The notes: generated by a model from the letters alone, not told the origin. A stretch of 64,000 nucleotides of DNA from Blastocatellia bacterium (GCA_016713405.1 JADJPF010000022.1:248001-312000), one strand, 5' to 3'; positions 34,080 through 43,914 are shown, counted from the first letter of the stretch. A program made the numbers and translations.

Positions 34080-35627
34080 TTAAGCCTTAGCTTTAGCTAA
34101 TTTGCCACCATCGGCTGAGTAAGTTTGCTTAAACTCTTTAATTGCTGAAGCCATTTCGCTCTTGATCTCGTCGGTTAAGTCTTTCTTTTCACGAATCTTT
34201 TCTAACAAACTACCTTTTGAATTTTCTAAAAATGATAGTAGTCCACCTTCAAATGCTCGGATTTGATTAACTGGAATATCATCTAAGTAGCCTTCTTTAG
34301 CTGTACCTGCCCAAATAAGGAAAACTTGTTTTTCTACTGCTAAAGGTTGGTATTGATTTTGTTTTAATAATTCAGTTAATCGCTGACCACGAGCTAATTG
34401 CTGTTGAGTAGCTTTATCTAGGTCTGAACCAAATTGAGCAAATGCAGCTAACTCACGAAATTGTGCTAAGTCTAGTCGTAGAGTACCTGCAACTTGTTTC
34501 ATAGCTTTAATTTGTGCTGATCCACCTACTCTTGAAACTGACAAACCTACGTTAATTGCTGGACGAACACCAGCATTAAAAAGGTCTGTTTCTAAAAATA
34601 TTTGGCCGTCTGTAATTGAAATTACATTGGTAGGTACATAAGCAGAAATGTCACCTGCTTGAGTTTCAATAATTGGTAGTGCTGTTAATGACCCAGCACC
34701 TTGAGCATCAGAAAGCTTACAAGCACGCTCTAATAAACGGGAGTGAAGATAAAACACATCGCCTGGGAAAGCTTCTCGACCCGGTGGGCGACGTAACAAG
34801 AGTGAAATTTCTCGATAAGCAGCAGCATGTTTAGAAAGATCATCATAAATACATAAAACATGTCGCTTAGAATCGCGGAAATATTCTCCAATAGAACAAC
34901 CAGCATAAGGTGCTAAATATTGCATAGCTGCTGGTTCAGATGCAGAAGCAGAAACTACAACTGTGTAATCCATTGCTCCATGTTGTTTAAGCTTTTCTAC
35001 TACTTGGGTGACTGTAGATTTCTTTTGTCCAATTGCAACATAAATACAAATTAAATCTTTACCCTTAGAATTAATAATAGTGTCAATTGCTACAGCGGTT
35101 TTACCAGTTTGGCGATCCCCAATGATTAATTCGCGTTGACCACGACCAATAGGCACCATAGCATCAATAGCTTTTAAGCCTGTTTGCATAGGTTCTTTAA
35201 CAGGTTTACGGTCTACAATACCTGGTGCAATACGTTCAATAGCGTTAAACCCAGTGCTGGCAATAGGCCCGCGTCCATCTTCTGGTTGCCCTAAAGCGTT
35301 AACTACACGCCCTAGCATTGCTTCACCAACAGGAACAGACATAATGCGTTTGGTACGCTTAACCGTGTCACCTTCTTTTACTTTATAGTAATCACCAAAT
35401 AACACTGCCCCTACTTTGTCTTCTTCTAAGTTTAGAGCAATACCAGCAACACCATGTGGTAAATCGAGCAATTCACCAGCCATTACTTTTTCTAGGCCAT
35501 GAATTTCTGCAATTCCATCCCCGATTTTAACAATAGTTCCTACTTCTGTTACTGTTACACCGGGTTGGTATCCTTCTATTTGTTGACGAATAATTTTACT
35601 TATCTCATCTGCTTTGATCGTTTCCAT
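34080..35627 (-). CDS. atpA: ATP synthase F1 subunit alpha
   Basis: The 515-residue alpha subunit forms the F1 hexamer with beta and carries the non-catalytic nucleotide site. The Walker A is GDRQTGKTAVA, the arginine-finger segment is LSVSRVGGSAQIKAMKQ, and the N-terminal barrel starts ISKIIRQQIEGYQPG. It ends in a Lys/Ala-rich tail. It has normal length and no defects. Confidence 0.98.
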   Translation of the reverse strand: METIKADEISKIIRQQIEGYQPGVTVTEVGTIVKIGDGIAEIHGLEKVMAGELLDLPHGVAGIALNLEEDKVGAVLFGDYYKVKEGDTVKRTKRIMSVPVGEAMLGRVVNALGQPEDGRGPIASTGFNAIERIAPGIVDRKPVKEPMQTGLKAIDAMVPIGRGQRELIIGDRQTGKTAVAIDTIINSKGKDLICIYVAIGQKKSTVTQVVEKLKQHGAMDYTVVVSASASEPAAMQYLAPYAGCSIGEYFRDSKRHVLCIYDDLSKHAAAYREISLLLRRPPGREAFPGDVFYLHSRLLERACKLSDAQGAGSLTALPIIETQAGDISAYVPTNVISITDGQIFLETDLFNAGVRPAINVGLSVSRVGGSAQIKAMKQVAGTLRLDLAQFRELAAFAQFGSDLDKATQQQLARGQRLTELLKQNQYQPLAVEKQVFLIWAGTAKEGYLDDIPVNQIRAFEGGLLSFLENSKGSLLEKIREKKDLTDEIKSEMASAIKEFKQTYSADGGKLAKAKA

Positions 35628-35695
35628 AACTTTGCCTTTCCTATTAGTTAACCATACACTAGAAAAAGTGTGACATTAATTTGATGGTTTTAGCT

Positions 35696-36238
35696 TTATT
35701 GTTGACTAAGTTTTGTTCGTAATTGTTCTAGTTGGTTACGAATAGAGCCATCATAAATTTGACTACCTATTTGGGTTACTACTCCACCAATTATTGTTGA
35801 ATCAGTAGCGAAACTTAAGCGGACTTCTTTGCCTGTTAGCTTGCTTAACTGAGTTTTTAATAAATCTTTTTCTTCTTGACTAATTTCGCCTACTGTTGTA
35901 ATTGCTGCTGTGACAATATTTAAGCGTTCATCTAGGGTACGAGAAAAAGCGACACTAATTTGTGGTAAATATTGCAAGCGGTAATTTTGTAGCAATACAT
36001 ATAGAAAGTTTGAGGTAGTTTCTGTTGGTTTAGTGCGAGCAATTAAGGTTTCTAACAAATTTTTTTGCTGTTGTTGGGAAACTGTTGGGTTGGAAAACAC
36101 CTCGTTAAGTTCTGGGCATTGCTCAAACATATCAGCAAAAGAAGTTATTTCATTTTTTACTTCTGTAGGGATATTTTTAGCTAAAACTACATCAGCAAGC
36201 GCACGTCCATAACGATTTGCAATAGTAGTAATGCTCAT
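35696..36238 (-). CDS. atpH: ATP synthase F1 subunit delta
   Basis: The 180-residue delta (OSCP) subunit links the peripheral stalk to alpha3beta3. N-terminal helices start ANRYGRALADVVLA, and the C-terminal part shows the conserved GGVVTQIGSQIYDGSIRNQL. It starts three bases after the stop of atpF, consistent with coupled translation. Confidence 0.95.
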   Translation of the reverse strand: MSITTIANRYGRALADVVLAKNIPTEVKNEITSFADMFEQCPELNEVFSNPTVSQQQQKNLLETLIARTKPTETTSNFLYVLLQNYRLQYLPQISVAFSRTLDERLNIVTAAITTVGEISQEEKDLLKTQLSKLTGKEVRLSFATDSTIIGGVVTQIGSQIYDGSIRNQLEQLRTKLSQQ

Positions 36239-36241
36239 GCT

Positions 36242-36790
36242 TTATCTAGCTCCTTCTAGCTCTTTAGCAAAATCGTTAACTAAACGTGCTGCATCTGCTG
36301 GCTTTAATTCTTTGCGAATAATATTTTCCGCTAGTTCTATAGCCTTTTCAGCAGCAAATCGTTTTAACTCTATTTGTGCTAGTTTTGTGGCCCCATCAAT
36401 TTCTCGGCTAGCCATTGATTGTAAACGTTCAGCTTCCTCTTCAGTTTGTTTACTTAAACGCGCATATTCGGCTTGGGCCTCTTTTGCTGCGTTATCTTTA
36501 ATTTCCGTTATTTCATCTTGTAGTCTATTAAGTCGAGCTTCAATTTCTCGTAATTTGATTTCAGCCGCTTCTTTTTCAGCTTTGGCTCGCTTTAATTCTG
36601 ACTGAATAGAGCTTTTACGATCAGCCATTGCTTGGGAAAAAGGTTTTCGTACTAGCAAAAACATTGCTGAAAGAAAGACTACTAGGTTTATTATTTTCCA
36701 GTGTAATGGTACACCGTGGGCACCTTCGGCCCAAAAGAAAACAAAAAATGTTGCTAATTGGGTTTGCCAATAAAGAATCGCCGTAAACAT
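36242..36790 (-). CDS. atpF: ATP synthase F0 subunit b
   Basis: The 182-residue protein has an N-terminal membrane helix (about 28-46, IINLVVFLSAMFLLVRKPF) and a long charged coiled coil, as in peripheral stalk b. A longer-than-usual N-terminus of about 25 residues precedes the helix. It is one of two b-type genes and is preceded 3 bases away by the b' gene. A heterodimeric b/b' stalk is typical of phototrophs and some other phyla. Confidence 0.9.
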   Translation of the reverse strand: MFTAILYWQTQLATFFVFFWAEGAHGVPLHWKIINLVVFLSAMFLLVRKPFSQAMADRKSSIQSELKRAKAEKEAAEIKLREIEARLNRLQDEITEIKDNAAKEAQAEYARLSKQTEEEAERLQSMASREIDGATKLAQIELKRFAAEKAIELAENIIRKELKPADAARLVNDFAKELEGAR

Positions 36791-36793
36791 TAA

Positions 36794-37267
36794 TTAAAAG
36801 GCTCCTCCTAAAGGACGTTTAAGCAGATTGTGGGCTATTGATTGTGCAATTTGTATGGATTCTGATTCTAATTTAGTTTTAGCTTGACCAGTAGTATTAG
36901 TAATTTCTTGTTTACTAGCTGATATTTTGTCGGAAATAGCTTGTTTTACCTGTGCTAATTTTTGGGTTCGCTCATCTAAAGCAGTTTTACGTTTATCTTC
37001 TAGCATTTTATAGCTTTCTGCACGAGCAGCACGGATTTTTTCTTCATAATTTGCTAGTTGTTTATCATAATCATGTGCAGCTTTTTTAGCTTCATCTACC
37101 GCTCCAGTTGTGAGACGTTCCCGTTGGTCTAAAACTTTAAGAATAGGTTGAAAAATAATTGCATCTAAGGCATAAACTAAAACGATAAATATTGCTAAAA
37201 CTACCAGTAAAGAAAGGTCTGCTGAAAGCAAGCCTTCTGCTGAAATTGCCATTAACAGGGTAGTCAT
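36794..37267 (-). CDS. ATP synthase F0 subunit b' (second b-type subunit)
   Basis: The 157-residue protein has an N-terminal membrane helix (about 18-40) with ALDAIIFQPILKVLDQRE immediately after, the usual helix exit of b/b' chains, and then a Lys/Ala/Glu-rich coiled coil. It is the first gene of the operon. The usual upstream a and c subunit genes are missing. Confidence 0.88.
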   Translation of the reverse strand: MTTLLMAISAEGLLSADLSLLVVLAIFIVLVYALDAIIFQPILKVLDQRERLTTGAVDEAKKAAHDYDKQLANYEEKIRAARAESYKMLEDKRKTALDERTQKLAQVKQAISDKISASKQEITNTTGQAKTKLESESIQIAQSIAHNLLKRPLGGAF

Positions 37268-37325
37268 TAGTTGTCCTTTATATTTAAGATTATCGTGTTA
37301 AATTTCAATAGTTTAATCAAGCAAG

Positions 37326-37349
37326 CGAAAATATCATATGATCTTTTCG
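37326..37349. promoter_or_regulatory. 24-bp near-palindrome over the putative atp promoter
   Basis: The sequence reads CGAAAA, T, ATCATATGAT, C, TTTTCG and matches its own reverse complement at 22 of 24 positions; the only mismatches are symmetric (37332 and 37343). It covers the -10 and spacer of the minus-strand promoter. Flanking arms AGCAAGC (37320-37326) and GCTTGCT (37374-37380) form an outer dyad. Strong candidate repressor site. Confidence 0.5.
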
Positions 37350-37357
37350 AGTGTCAA
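37328..37357 (-). promoter_or_regulatory. Putative atp operon promoter
   Basis: On the minus strand TTGACA (37357-37352), an 18-base spacer and TATTTT (37333-37328) lie about 60 bases ahead of the first atp gene. Confidence 0.45.
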
Positions 37358-37520
37358 GGGTTTGGGACGAGAAGCTTGCTAGTTATACTAATAAAATACC
37401 ATTGTTACAAGATCTTAGTTTTCGCTTTTCTGTCTAGAAATTGTTTGTTGTTAAAGACTAATGATTTAAGATAAGTGTTAGAGACTAAGAAAATAAATTA
37501 CTTTATGGTTTAGGATTTTT

Positions 37521-37901
37521 ATGACTAAAATAAATAAAAGAAAAATAATAAATAAAGTACCAGAAACTATAAAACTAGTGTCAGAAAAACATACTGTAAA
37601 AGTACCAGAAACTAATTTTGATCGCCTTCCTGTAAAGTTAGTTTCTTTACTAAAAGACCTAGAATATACAATTAGTCATCGTCGTTATGATGAAACAGAA
37701 CGTATAGCTAATGATTTACTAGATTTATCCCCATCTGAAGAAGTAGATAGATGTATCCATGATATTATTACTAGTGCTACAGTAATAACTGATGCAGAAG
37801 ACGAGATTAATTATCAGTTTAGTGATCTAGAAACAGCTTTACAAAATACCACAGATGAAGAATTAACTACAATTAATGAATCTGACATAGATGGATTATA
37901 A
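37521..37901 (+). CDS. Hypothetical acidic protein
   Basis: The 126-residue protein has a basic N-terminus (about 1-30) and a very acidic C-terminal third (DAEDEINYQF...EELTTINESDIDGL). A central helical part, LLKDLEYTISHRRYDETERI, could be a short helix-turn-helix repeat. No family was recognised. It is divergent from the atp operon, and its stop codon lies within a strong hairpin. Confidence 0.55.
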   Translation: MTKINKRKIINKVPETIKLVSEKHTVKVPETNFDRLPVKLVSLLKDLEYTISHRRYDETERIANDLLDLSPSEEVDRCIHDIITSATVITDAEDEINYQFSDLETALQNTTDEELTTINESDIDGL

Positions 37902-37923
37902 TTACACAAATTATAATCCATCT
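37889..37923. terminator. 15-bp hairpin overlapping a stop codon
   Basis: Arms 37889-37903 and 37909-37923 are fully complementary (AGATGGATTATAATT) with a 5-base loop. The arm contains the TAA at 37899-37901. No T-run follows, so termination strength is uncertain; it may protect mRNA ends. Confidence 0.55.
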
Positions 37924-37970
37924 ATCTATAAACAGAGACAAACCCATGTGTTTTACTATGTCTAATATGC

Positions 37971-40095
37971 TTAATCCATTATAGAAGGACACATTTGTAG
38001 GAATGTCATTTGAGAGTTTATTGTAGGCTCATTGGATTTAGGTTGTAGACGTTCATAACTGCCATCTGATAATAACTTACGCGCTCCAACATTATCCATC
38101 AAAGAGATTTCTAAAATTTCATTTTTTAATCTTTGTTTTAGTTTTTCGTCTTCAACAGGAAAAATTAGTTCAATACGGCGATCTAGATTTCTTTGCATCC
38201 AATCAGCACTACCAACATAAATTTCCTCTTGGCCGCCATTAGCAAAATAAAATATTCGGCTATGTTCTAGGAAACGACCTACAATGCTAATTACACAAAT
38301 ATTGTCGGAAAGACCAACAATACCAGGGCGTAAACAGCAAACACCGCGAACAATTAAGCTAATAGCAATTCCTGCTTGAGAGGCTTCATAGAGTGTACGA
38401 ATTATTTTAGTGTCAGTTAAACTATTGATTTTAATAATGATACGACTAGGACGACCCGAACGATGATGTTCAATTTCTCTTTCAATTAGTCCAACCATTC
38501 TTTCACGTAAATGAATTGGAGCAACCATTAATTTACGATAATTTCTTTGCCGGGAATAACCTGTTAGAAAATTAAAAAGTTCTGAGACATCTGCCCCAAT
38601 TTGAGGATTAGATGTAAGTAGCCCTATGTCAGTATAAATTTTTGCTGTTGTTGGGTTGTAATTACCCGTACTGAAATGTACGTAACGGCGAATATTGCCT
38701 TCTTCTTGACGAACAACCAAAGCTACTTTGCAGTGGGTTTTTTACACCAAGCAAACCATAGACAACATGAACGCCAGAACGCTCCATTTTACGGGCCCAA
38801 ATGATATTATTTTCCTCATCAAATCTAGCTTTTAATTCAACAATTACAGCAACTTGTTTACCTGCTTCACTTGCAGCAATTAAAGCCGAAACTATTGGAG
38901 AATCCCCACTAGTTCTATAGAGAGTTTGCTTTATAGCTAATACTTTAGGGTCAACCGCAGCAGCTTGTATAAAATCAACTACTGGAGCAAAAGAATCATA
39001 AGGGTGATGTAGTAAGATATCTTGTCTACGTAAGACATCAAAAATATTTTCCTCATTAGCTAAAGCAGGAGGTATAGCAGGAGTAAACCCACGATCTTTT
39101 AATTGTGGGTAGTCAAGTTTGTAAAGTGCTAATAAATCTGGTACATGGAGCGGGCCATCAACAATAAAAACATCTGTTTCCTCTAAGTCAACTTCTCTAC
39201 GCAAATATGTCACCATAACAGGAGGCATAGTTGTATCAACTTCAAGACGAACACAAGACCCAAAACGACGTTGGCGCAGTTGTTGTTCTACGGTTTTTAG
39301 TAGGTCATCGGCTTCATCTTCTTCTATTTCAATTTCTGCATTTCTAGTGGTACGAAAAGGATGACAAGCAATAATATTCATTTCTGGAAATAAAGAATGT
39401 ATGTTTGCAGAAATAACTTGTTCTAAAAAAACAAACTTATGCCCACTGTTTGTGGTAACAGGTATAAGCCTAGGAATAACAGGCGGGACTTTAATACGAG
39501 CAAACCGAGGCGGCATTTCTTCGTCATCTGGCCCAACAACAAAAACAGCTAAGTTTAAGCTTAAGTTAGAAATATAAGGGAATGGATGCGAAGGATCTAC
39601 TGCTAAAGGAGTTAACACAGGAAAAATATTTTCATGGTAATAAGTATCAACCTCAGTTCTTTCATTGCTATTAAGTTGATCATAAGCAATAATACGAATA
39701 CCAGCATTTGCTAGCTCTGGCAATATTTTTTCTTTTAAGCATGACATCTGAAGTTCAATTAATGGGTTTAGCGTAGTAGCAACCGCTAGTAATTGTTCTG
39801 CTGGACTCATTCCATCAAGCGATATAATAGGCATTTCGGCTTCCATTTGTTGTTTTAAGCCAGAAACACGAATCATAAAAAACTCGTCTAAATTGGTAGA
39901 AAAAATTGCTAAAAATTTAAGTCTTTCAAGTAGGGGACGGCTTTGATCTAAAGCTTCTTCTAAAACGCGACGATTAAACTCAATCCAACTTAATTCACGA
40001 TTAAAAAGTAAATTTTTTTCTAAAGCTAAGCTATTAGTTTTTTTTGATGGTGTAGTAACAGGTAAAGCGGTTGTTGAAATTTCTGATGCCGCCAT
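37971..40095 (-). CDS. ppk: Polyphosphate kinase 1, frame broken at a T6 run
   Basis: PPK1 polymerises the ATP gamma-phosphate into polyphosphate. The first part begins with the ppk N-terminal domain (ELSWIEFNRRVLEEA) and reaches MERSGVHVVYGLLGVK, then leaves frame. The next frame gives THCKVALVVRQEEG and continues through FSTGNYNP, LEHSRIFYF and SADWMQRNLDRRIEL. Removing one base from the six T at 38738-38743 (plus strand) restores a 707-residue enzyme of normal length. The break falls exactly beside the first catalytic His motif (KTHCK). I regard it as most likely a sequence error. Confidence 0.9.
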
Positions 40096-40127
40096 GATGA
40101 CTCCTTAGGATAACAGCTATTTAATGT

Positions 40128-40421
40128 TTATTTTGGAACTTCAGACAGAAGTTGGCGGTCTGTCCATTCTCCAATGACTATATCTACTTCGCCTAACCAA
40201 CGTGGGCGAGAGTTTGCGTTAGAATGAAAACAAATGCTTATATGTCCTAAAACAAGATCTAATGATGCTTCTTTAATTGCTGACCAAGGGATAGTAACAT
40301 CAACGCTTTCTGGAATTGCTAGAACTATCCCATCTGTAGTACGAAAGCGAAAAATACATAGTACACGTCCTTGAGGACTTTTTAACGGCACACCATCAAG
40401 ATCAATACGCATTCTTTGCAT
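40128..40421 (-). CDS. Small hypothetical protein
   Basis: The 97-residue protein is predicted to be all beta, with conserved-looking segments LCIFRFRTTDGIVLAIPES and IPWSAIKEASLDLVLGHISI and a C-terminal WLGEVDIVIGEW. No family was recognised. It lies 33 bases after the sigma-54 activator and 32 bases before ppk, all in the same direction, so it may be translated from one transcript. It might bind a small ligand, but this is not supported by a motif. Confidence 0.55.
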   Translation of the reverse strand: MQRMRIDLDGVPLKSPQGRVLCIFRFRTTDGIVLAIPESVDVTIPWSAIKEASLDLVLGHISICFHSNANSRPRWLGEVDIVIGEWTDRQLLSEVPK

Positions 40422-40454
40422 AAGTTAACAGCCTTTCTATTAATTTTGTATTGG

Positions 40455-42371
40455 CTAAAAATCGTCGGGGCGAGTATGTAATTTATGACGTTGAACTGCA
40501 CGCCAAAAGGTTCTTTCACTCATTCCTAAAGCATTAGCAGCAAGTTTTTTACTCCATTGACAGGCAGCTAAGGCTTGGGTAAGTAGTTGACGTTCAAAAT
40601 TAAGCATAGCTTCTTCAAAATTAGGAATGTCTGACATAGATGCTATTTTATAAGGCTCAGAGCTATTTTTGTTACTTTTGCCAGTAGAACTACTTTGTTG
40701 TTGATTTAATTGTGAAAAATTTTCTATTTCAAACTCTTCACAAATCATTGAAGCATTTATAATAGTAGTATTTGCAGCACGAGCATTGCCTATGCTACGG
40801 CGAATGTCATTTTCTAAAACTCGGATATTACCGGGGTAGTCTTTTTCCAGTAAAAATTGCTTAGCACTGGAGTCTAATTGATAATCTATGCCATCACCAT
40901 AGCGGTTTAGAAATTCTTGGGCAAGAGGCAAGATTTCTTCCCGGCGTTTGCTTAAAGGTGGGATGCGAAGCCGCCAAACAGATAGACGATCTAGTAAATC
41001 TTCTCTAAAGTTTCCTGATTGAGACATTTCGTCTAAATCTCGGTTGGTTGCAGCAATAATGCGGGCATTGGTAAAAATCTCACTTGTTCCACCAACGCGA
41101 CGAAACTGGCGCATTTGCAAGACTCTAAGTAATTTAGTTTGAGATTGTGGAGGAAGCTCACCAATTTCATCTAAAAATAAAGTTCCATCTTGTGCTAGTT
41201 CAAAGAGACCTCGTTTTTGTGTTGCTGCTCCAGTAAAAGCCCCTTTTTCATAACCAAAAAGCTCACTTTCTACTAATTGATCTGGCAATGCTCCACAGTT
41301 TATAGCTAGCATTGGCCCACTTTGTCTGGGGCTAAGTGAATGGATAGATTGAGCAAGCATTTCTTTACCTGATCCGCGAGGGCCTAAAATTAAAACCGGA
41401 TCACGCTCTGCCGCGCTGATTGCGTCTAATCTAAGTCTAATTGCTCGCATTGAAGCTGAAACAAATAAACAATCGCCTACACGGTCATGATTTGTTGCTT
41501 GAGCAGGTTTTTGACTTATAGAAGTTTTTTTAAGTTTTTCTTCTAGCTCATTTACACGAGTTTGTGCTGCACCTGCTTCACGATTACGCCCAAGGGATTT
41601 TAATTCTTTAGTTGCTGCACGGGCTAGTTCTAAAGCCTCGGCTAATTCAATATCACAATGAGAAAGCTCTAATTTAGTTAGTGCTAAAAAATAATGATTA
41701 ATTATTTGGTTTTGAAATATATCTACAGCTTCTTGTAGTTTTTCAACGCGGTTTTCAAGTGCCTTTTCTGAAAATCTTCCTAAACATCCAAATAAATAAG
41801 AAGCAAAACCTTGTAAAAATGGATCGCCACAATCTTCTAAACAATTATTGATGGTTCGCAATGCTCTTTCATGTGCGCCACGCTCAATATCTACACGTGC
41901 GTCTAGCAGTTCAACCATTACAGAGAGACATTGACGGTCAAGTCTATCTTCAAAAGAGTAGCGACGAGCGCGGGAAATAGCGTAATCTACGGAATCATCA
42001 TCACCTAAATCTAAAAAAAGATTTGCTAAAGAAATATGGGCCCAGCACTTATTAATTCCTGATAATTGATTAGCTGCTTGATGCAGAAGTTGTTTAGCTA
42101 CAGTAGTTTCTTCTTGCCATGCAGCACGCATTCCTTTAAGTAAAACTCTTTCTGATTCTGTTAAACCTGGTTGATTGATAATGTTTTCTGCAAAATCTTT
42201 ATAGCCTCTATGCAGTTCTTCTAGTAGCAACCATTGTGGGGTTTGCTCACGGACTTTTCCACTAACTGTTTTATTTGTTGAGGTTTGTGGGACAGCAGTT
42301 TTTGAAATAGTATTTGGTGAGGTAGTAGAGGTTTCACGTTTTAGCTTTTTGGCAATGTCTTGCATTCTCAT
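40455..42371 (-). CDS. Sigma-54-dependent AAA+ activator with helical-repeat sensor
   Basis: The 638-residue protein has an N-terminal helical repeat region (about 48-285, TPR-like), then a sigma-54 interaction AAA+ domain. Walker A is GPRGSGKEML, the sigma-54 contact loop is ELFGYEKGAFTGA, Walker B is TLFLDEIGELP, and the sensor/arginine segment is ATNRDLDEMSQSG. A Fis-type helix-turn-helix is at the C-terminus (AANALGMSERTFWRAVQ). It lacks a receiver domain, so activation is probably by its helical region. It sits upstream of the ppk cluster in the same direction and could control that unit, or a phosphate response, by inference only. Confidence 0.9.
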   Translation of the reverse strand: MRMQDIAKKLKRETSTTSPNTISKTAVPQTSTNKTVSGKVREQTPQWLLLEELHRGYKDFAENIINQPGLTESERVLLKGMRAAWQEETTVAKQLLHQAANQLSGINKCWAHISLANLFLDLGDDDSVDYAISRARRYSFEDRLDRQCLSVMVELLDARVDIERGAHERALRTINNCLEDCGDPFLQGFASYLFGCLGRFSEKALENRVEKLQEAVDIFQNQIINHYFLALTKLELSHCDIELAEALELARAATKELKSLGRNREAGAAQTRVNELEEKLKKTSISQKPAQATNHDRVGDCLFVSASMRAIRLRLDAISAAERDPVLILGPRGSGKEMLAQSIHSLSPRQSGPMLAINCGALPDQLVESELFGYEKGAFTGAATQKRGLFELAQDGTLFLDEIGELPPQSQTKLLRVLQMRQFRRVGGTSEIFTNARIIAATNRDLDEMSQSGNFREDLLDRLSVWRLRIPPLSKRREEILPLAQEFLNRYGDGIDYQLDSSAKQFLLEKDYPGNIRVLENDIRRSIGNARAANTTIINASMICEEFEIENFSQLNQQQSSSTGKSNKNSSEPYKIASMSDIPNFEEAMLNFERQLLTQALAACQWSKKLAANALGMSERTFWRAVQRHKLHTRPDDF

Positions 42372-42594
42372 AAGTTTGTTAATTTTCCCACAAATTATCT
42401 TAAGCTATAGTGTCAAGACTACTAACATAAACTAACTATTAATGTCAACTGTTTGAATAATTAATAGTATAAGTATTATATATTATTAATAAAATTGACT
42501 AGCTATATATTACTTATATCAAAGTAAAGTTATTTTATATTTGCAAATGAGTTTAGCATAGGAAGAAGCAAGTTTTGAGATAAATTTTATAATA

Positions 42595-43893
42595 TCATTG
42601 TGAGTTTTTAAGTAAATCAATAGAACTTTTAGTAATTTTAATTAATTTATTTTGGTCAAGAGGAGCATTTACATTATTCCAACCTAAAGAAAGAAAAAAC
42701 CATTCTCCTTTGCTAGACTGTAATAAGTAAGTAAGATTTAGTACACCTGGTTCTGAGCCACCCTTATAACCAACATAGGGCCAGTCTTTTTCTGAAATAT
42801 TTATACCAGGATTAATTGCTAAAACACCTCTTGCTGTTTTAGTTTCTTCGCTTTCTGTTTGTTCACGTAAGTAGTTTAACAAACGGGCTAAGTCATTTGC
42901 AGATGCAAACCACTCTAATTTATCAATATAAAGAGGTTTAGAAAAAGATTTTAAGTTTTGTTTATCTATTTTAGATACATCATTGTTTAGCATTTCACGG
43001 CGAGCATTAGCGTCTTTAGCAATATAAATGTCTGCCATTTTTCCAGAAGGCTCTAACTTTAACTTAGACATTTCAATGGTTTTTAAGAAAGGAATATTAA
43101 GTTCTGGTTTAGTATTGCCAGCAGCGGTTAACATCTTTTCTATTTTTTCTCTACCAAGAAATTTTATTAACTGATCAGTAGCAGTATTATCACTTATTGA
43201 GATCATCAAGGATGCTAAAGTATGCAAAGTAATGGGAGAACCTACAGGCCATTTTTGGAGCATTCCTGATGGCAAAGACCTGGAATCTTCTTGCAAATTA
43301 ACTACTTCTGTCCATTTATGCTCACCTGCTTTAATAGATCTTAGTAGTTCACTTAATATATAAAGCTTAAATGTAGATCCTATAGCTAAAGGTTTATCAG
43401 CATTATGAGAAGCTAAAGTTTGTAGTTTTCCATCTTTAAGTTTAGCTGCTATAAAAGAGGTTTCACCTGGAAATTTTTTAAGTTCTTCAACTATTGCATT
43501 TAAGTTTTCAGCTATGGGAGTTGCCGGATCTAAAGACAAACCTGTAATGTAATAAGGTTGTTTAGAATCAACAATAATAGTCATTTGAGCAGAAAAACCT
43601 TTTTCAAAAATAAGCTCAAATTTATTAACTCCAGGTTGTTCGCTTACAAGACGATTAATTTTTATACATCGACCAAGTTGATCAAAAGACTTAGTAAAAA
43701 GTTCTGTTAATTGATCTTTAGAAACTTCTTTAAGAAATTCTTTATCAAAAATTTCCTCATATTTATCAGGAGTTTTACTAAATAACCCAATAACATCTTC
43801 AACACGTTTTTCTAAAGGAGTTTTATCTTGTGCAACTGCTATACAAGCCAAAAATAAACATAAAATTAAGGAAACAAGAAAATTTTTAATCAT
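42595..43893 (-). CDS. Secreted class A beta-lactamase-fold serine hydrolase
   Basis: The 432-residue protein has a signal peptide (about 1-21) and an N-terminal small alpha+beta domain (about 25-120). The beta-lactamase-like domain has the nucleophile STFK (Ser173), SDN (234-236) and KGG in GYKGGSEPG. The loop where class A enzymes carry ExELN reads KPELN, so the deacylation glutamate seems missing. The layout resembles the ORF12/Cpe-like family with an N-terminal accessory domain. It is therefore probably not an efficient beta-lactamase; a peptidase or esterase role is possible. It closes a three-gene minus-strand unit. Confidence 0.82.
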   Translation of the reverse strand: MIKNFLVSLILCLFLACIAVAQDKTPLEKRVEDVIGLFSKTPDKYEEIFDKEFLKEVSKDQLTELFTKSFDQLGRCIKINRLVSEQPGVNKFELIFEKGFSAQMTIIVDSKQPYYITGLSLDPATPIAENLNAIVEELKKFPGETSFIAAKLKDGKLQTLASHNADKPLAIGSTFKLYILSELLRSIKAGEHKWTEVVNLQEDSRSLPSGMLQKWPVGSPITLHTLASLMISISDNTATDQLIKFLGREKIEKMLTAAGNTKPELNIPFLKTIEMSKLKLEPSGKMADIYIAKDANARREMLNNDVSKIDKQNLKSFSKPLYIDKLEWFASANDLARLLNYLREQTESEETKTARGVLAINPGINISEKDWPYVGYKGGSEPGVLNLTYLLQSSKGEWFFLSLGWNNVNAPLDQNKLIKITKSSIDLLKNSQ

Positions 43894-43914
43894 TTTAGGT
43901 TTATCCTATTTTTA

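Noticed and set aside
42595..43893. Calling this gene an antibiotic-resistance beta-lactamase
   Set aside because: The general-base glutamate seems absent and the domain plan differs from secreted class A enzymes.
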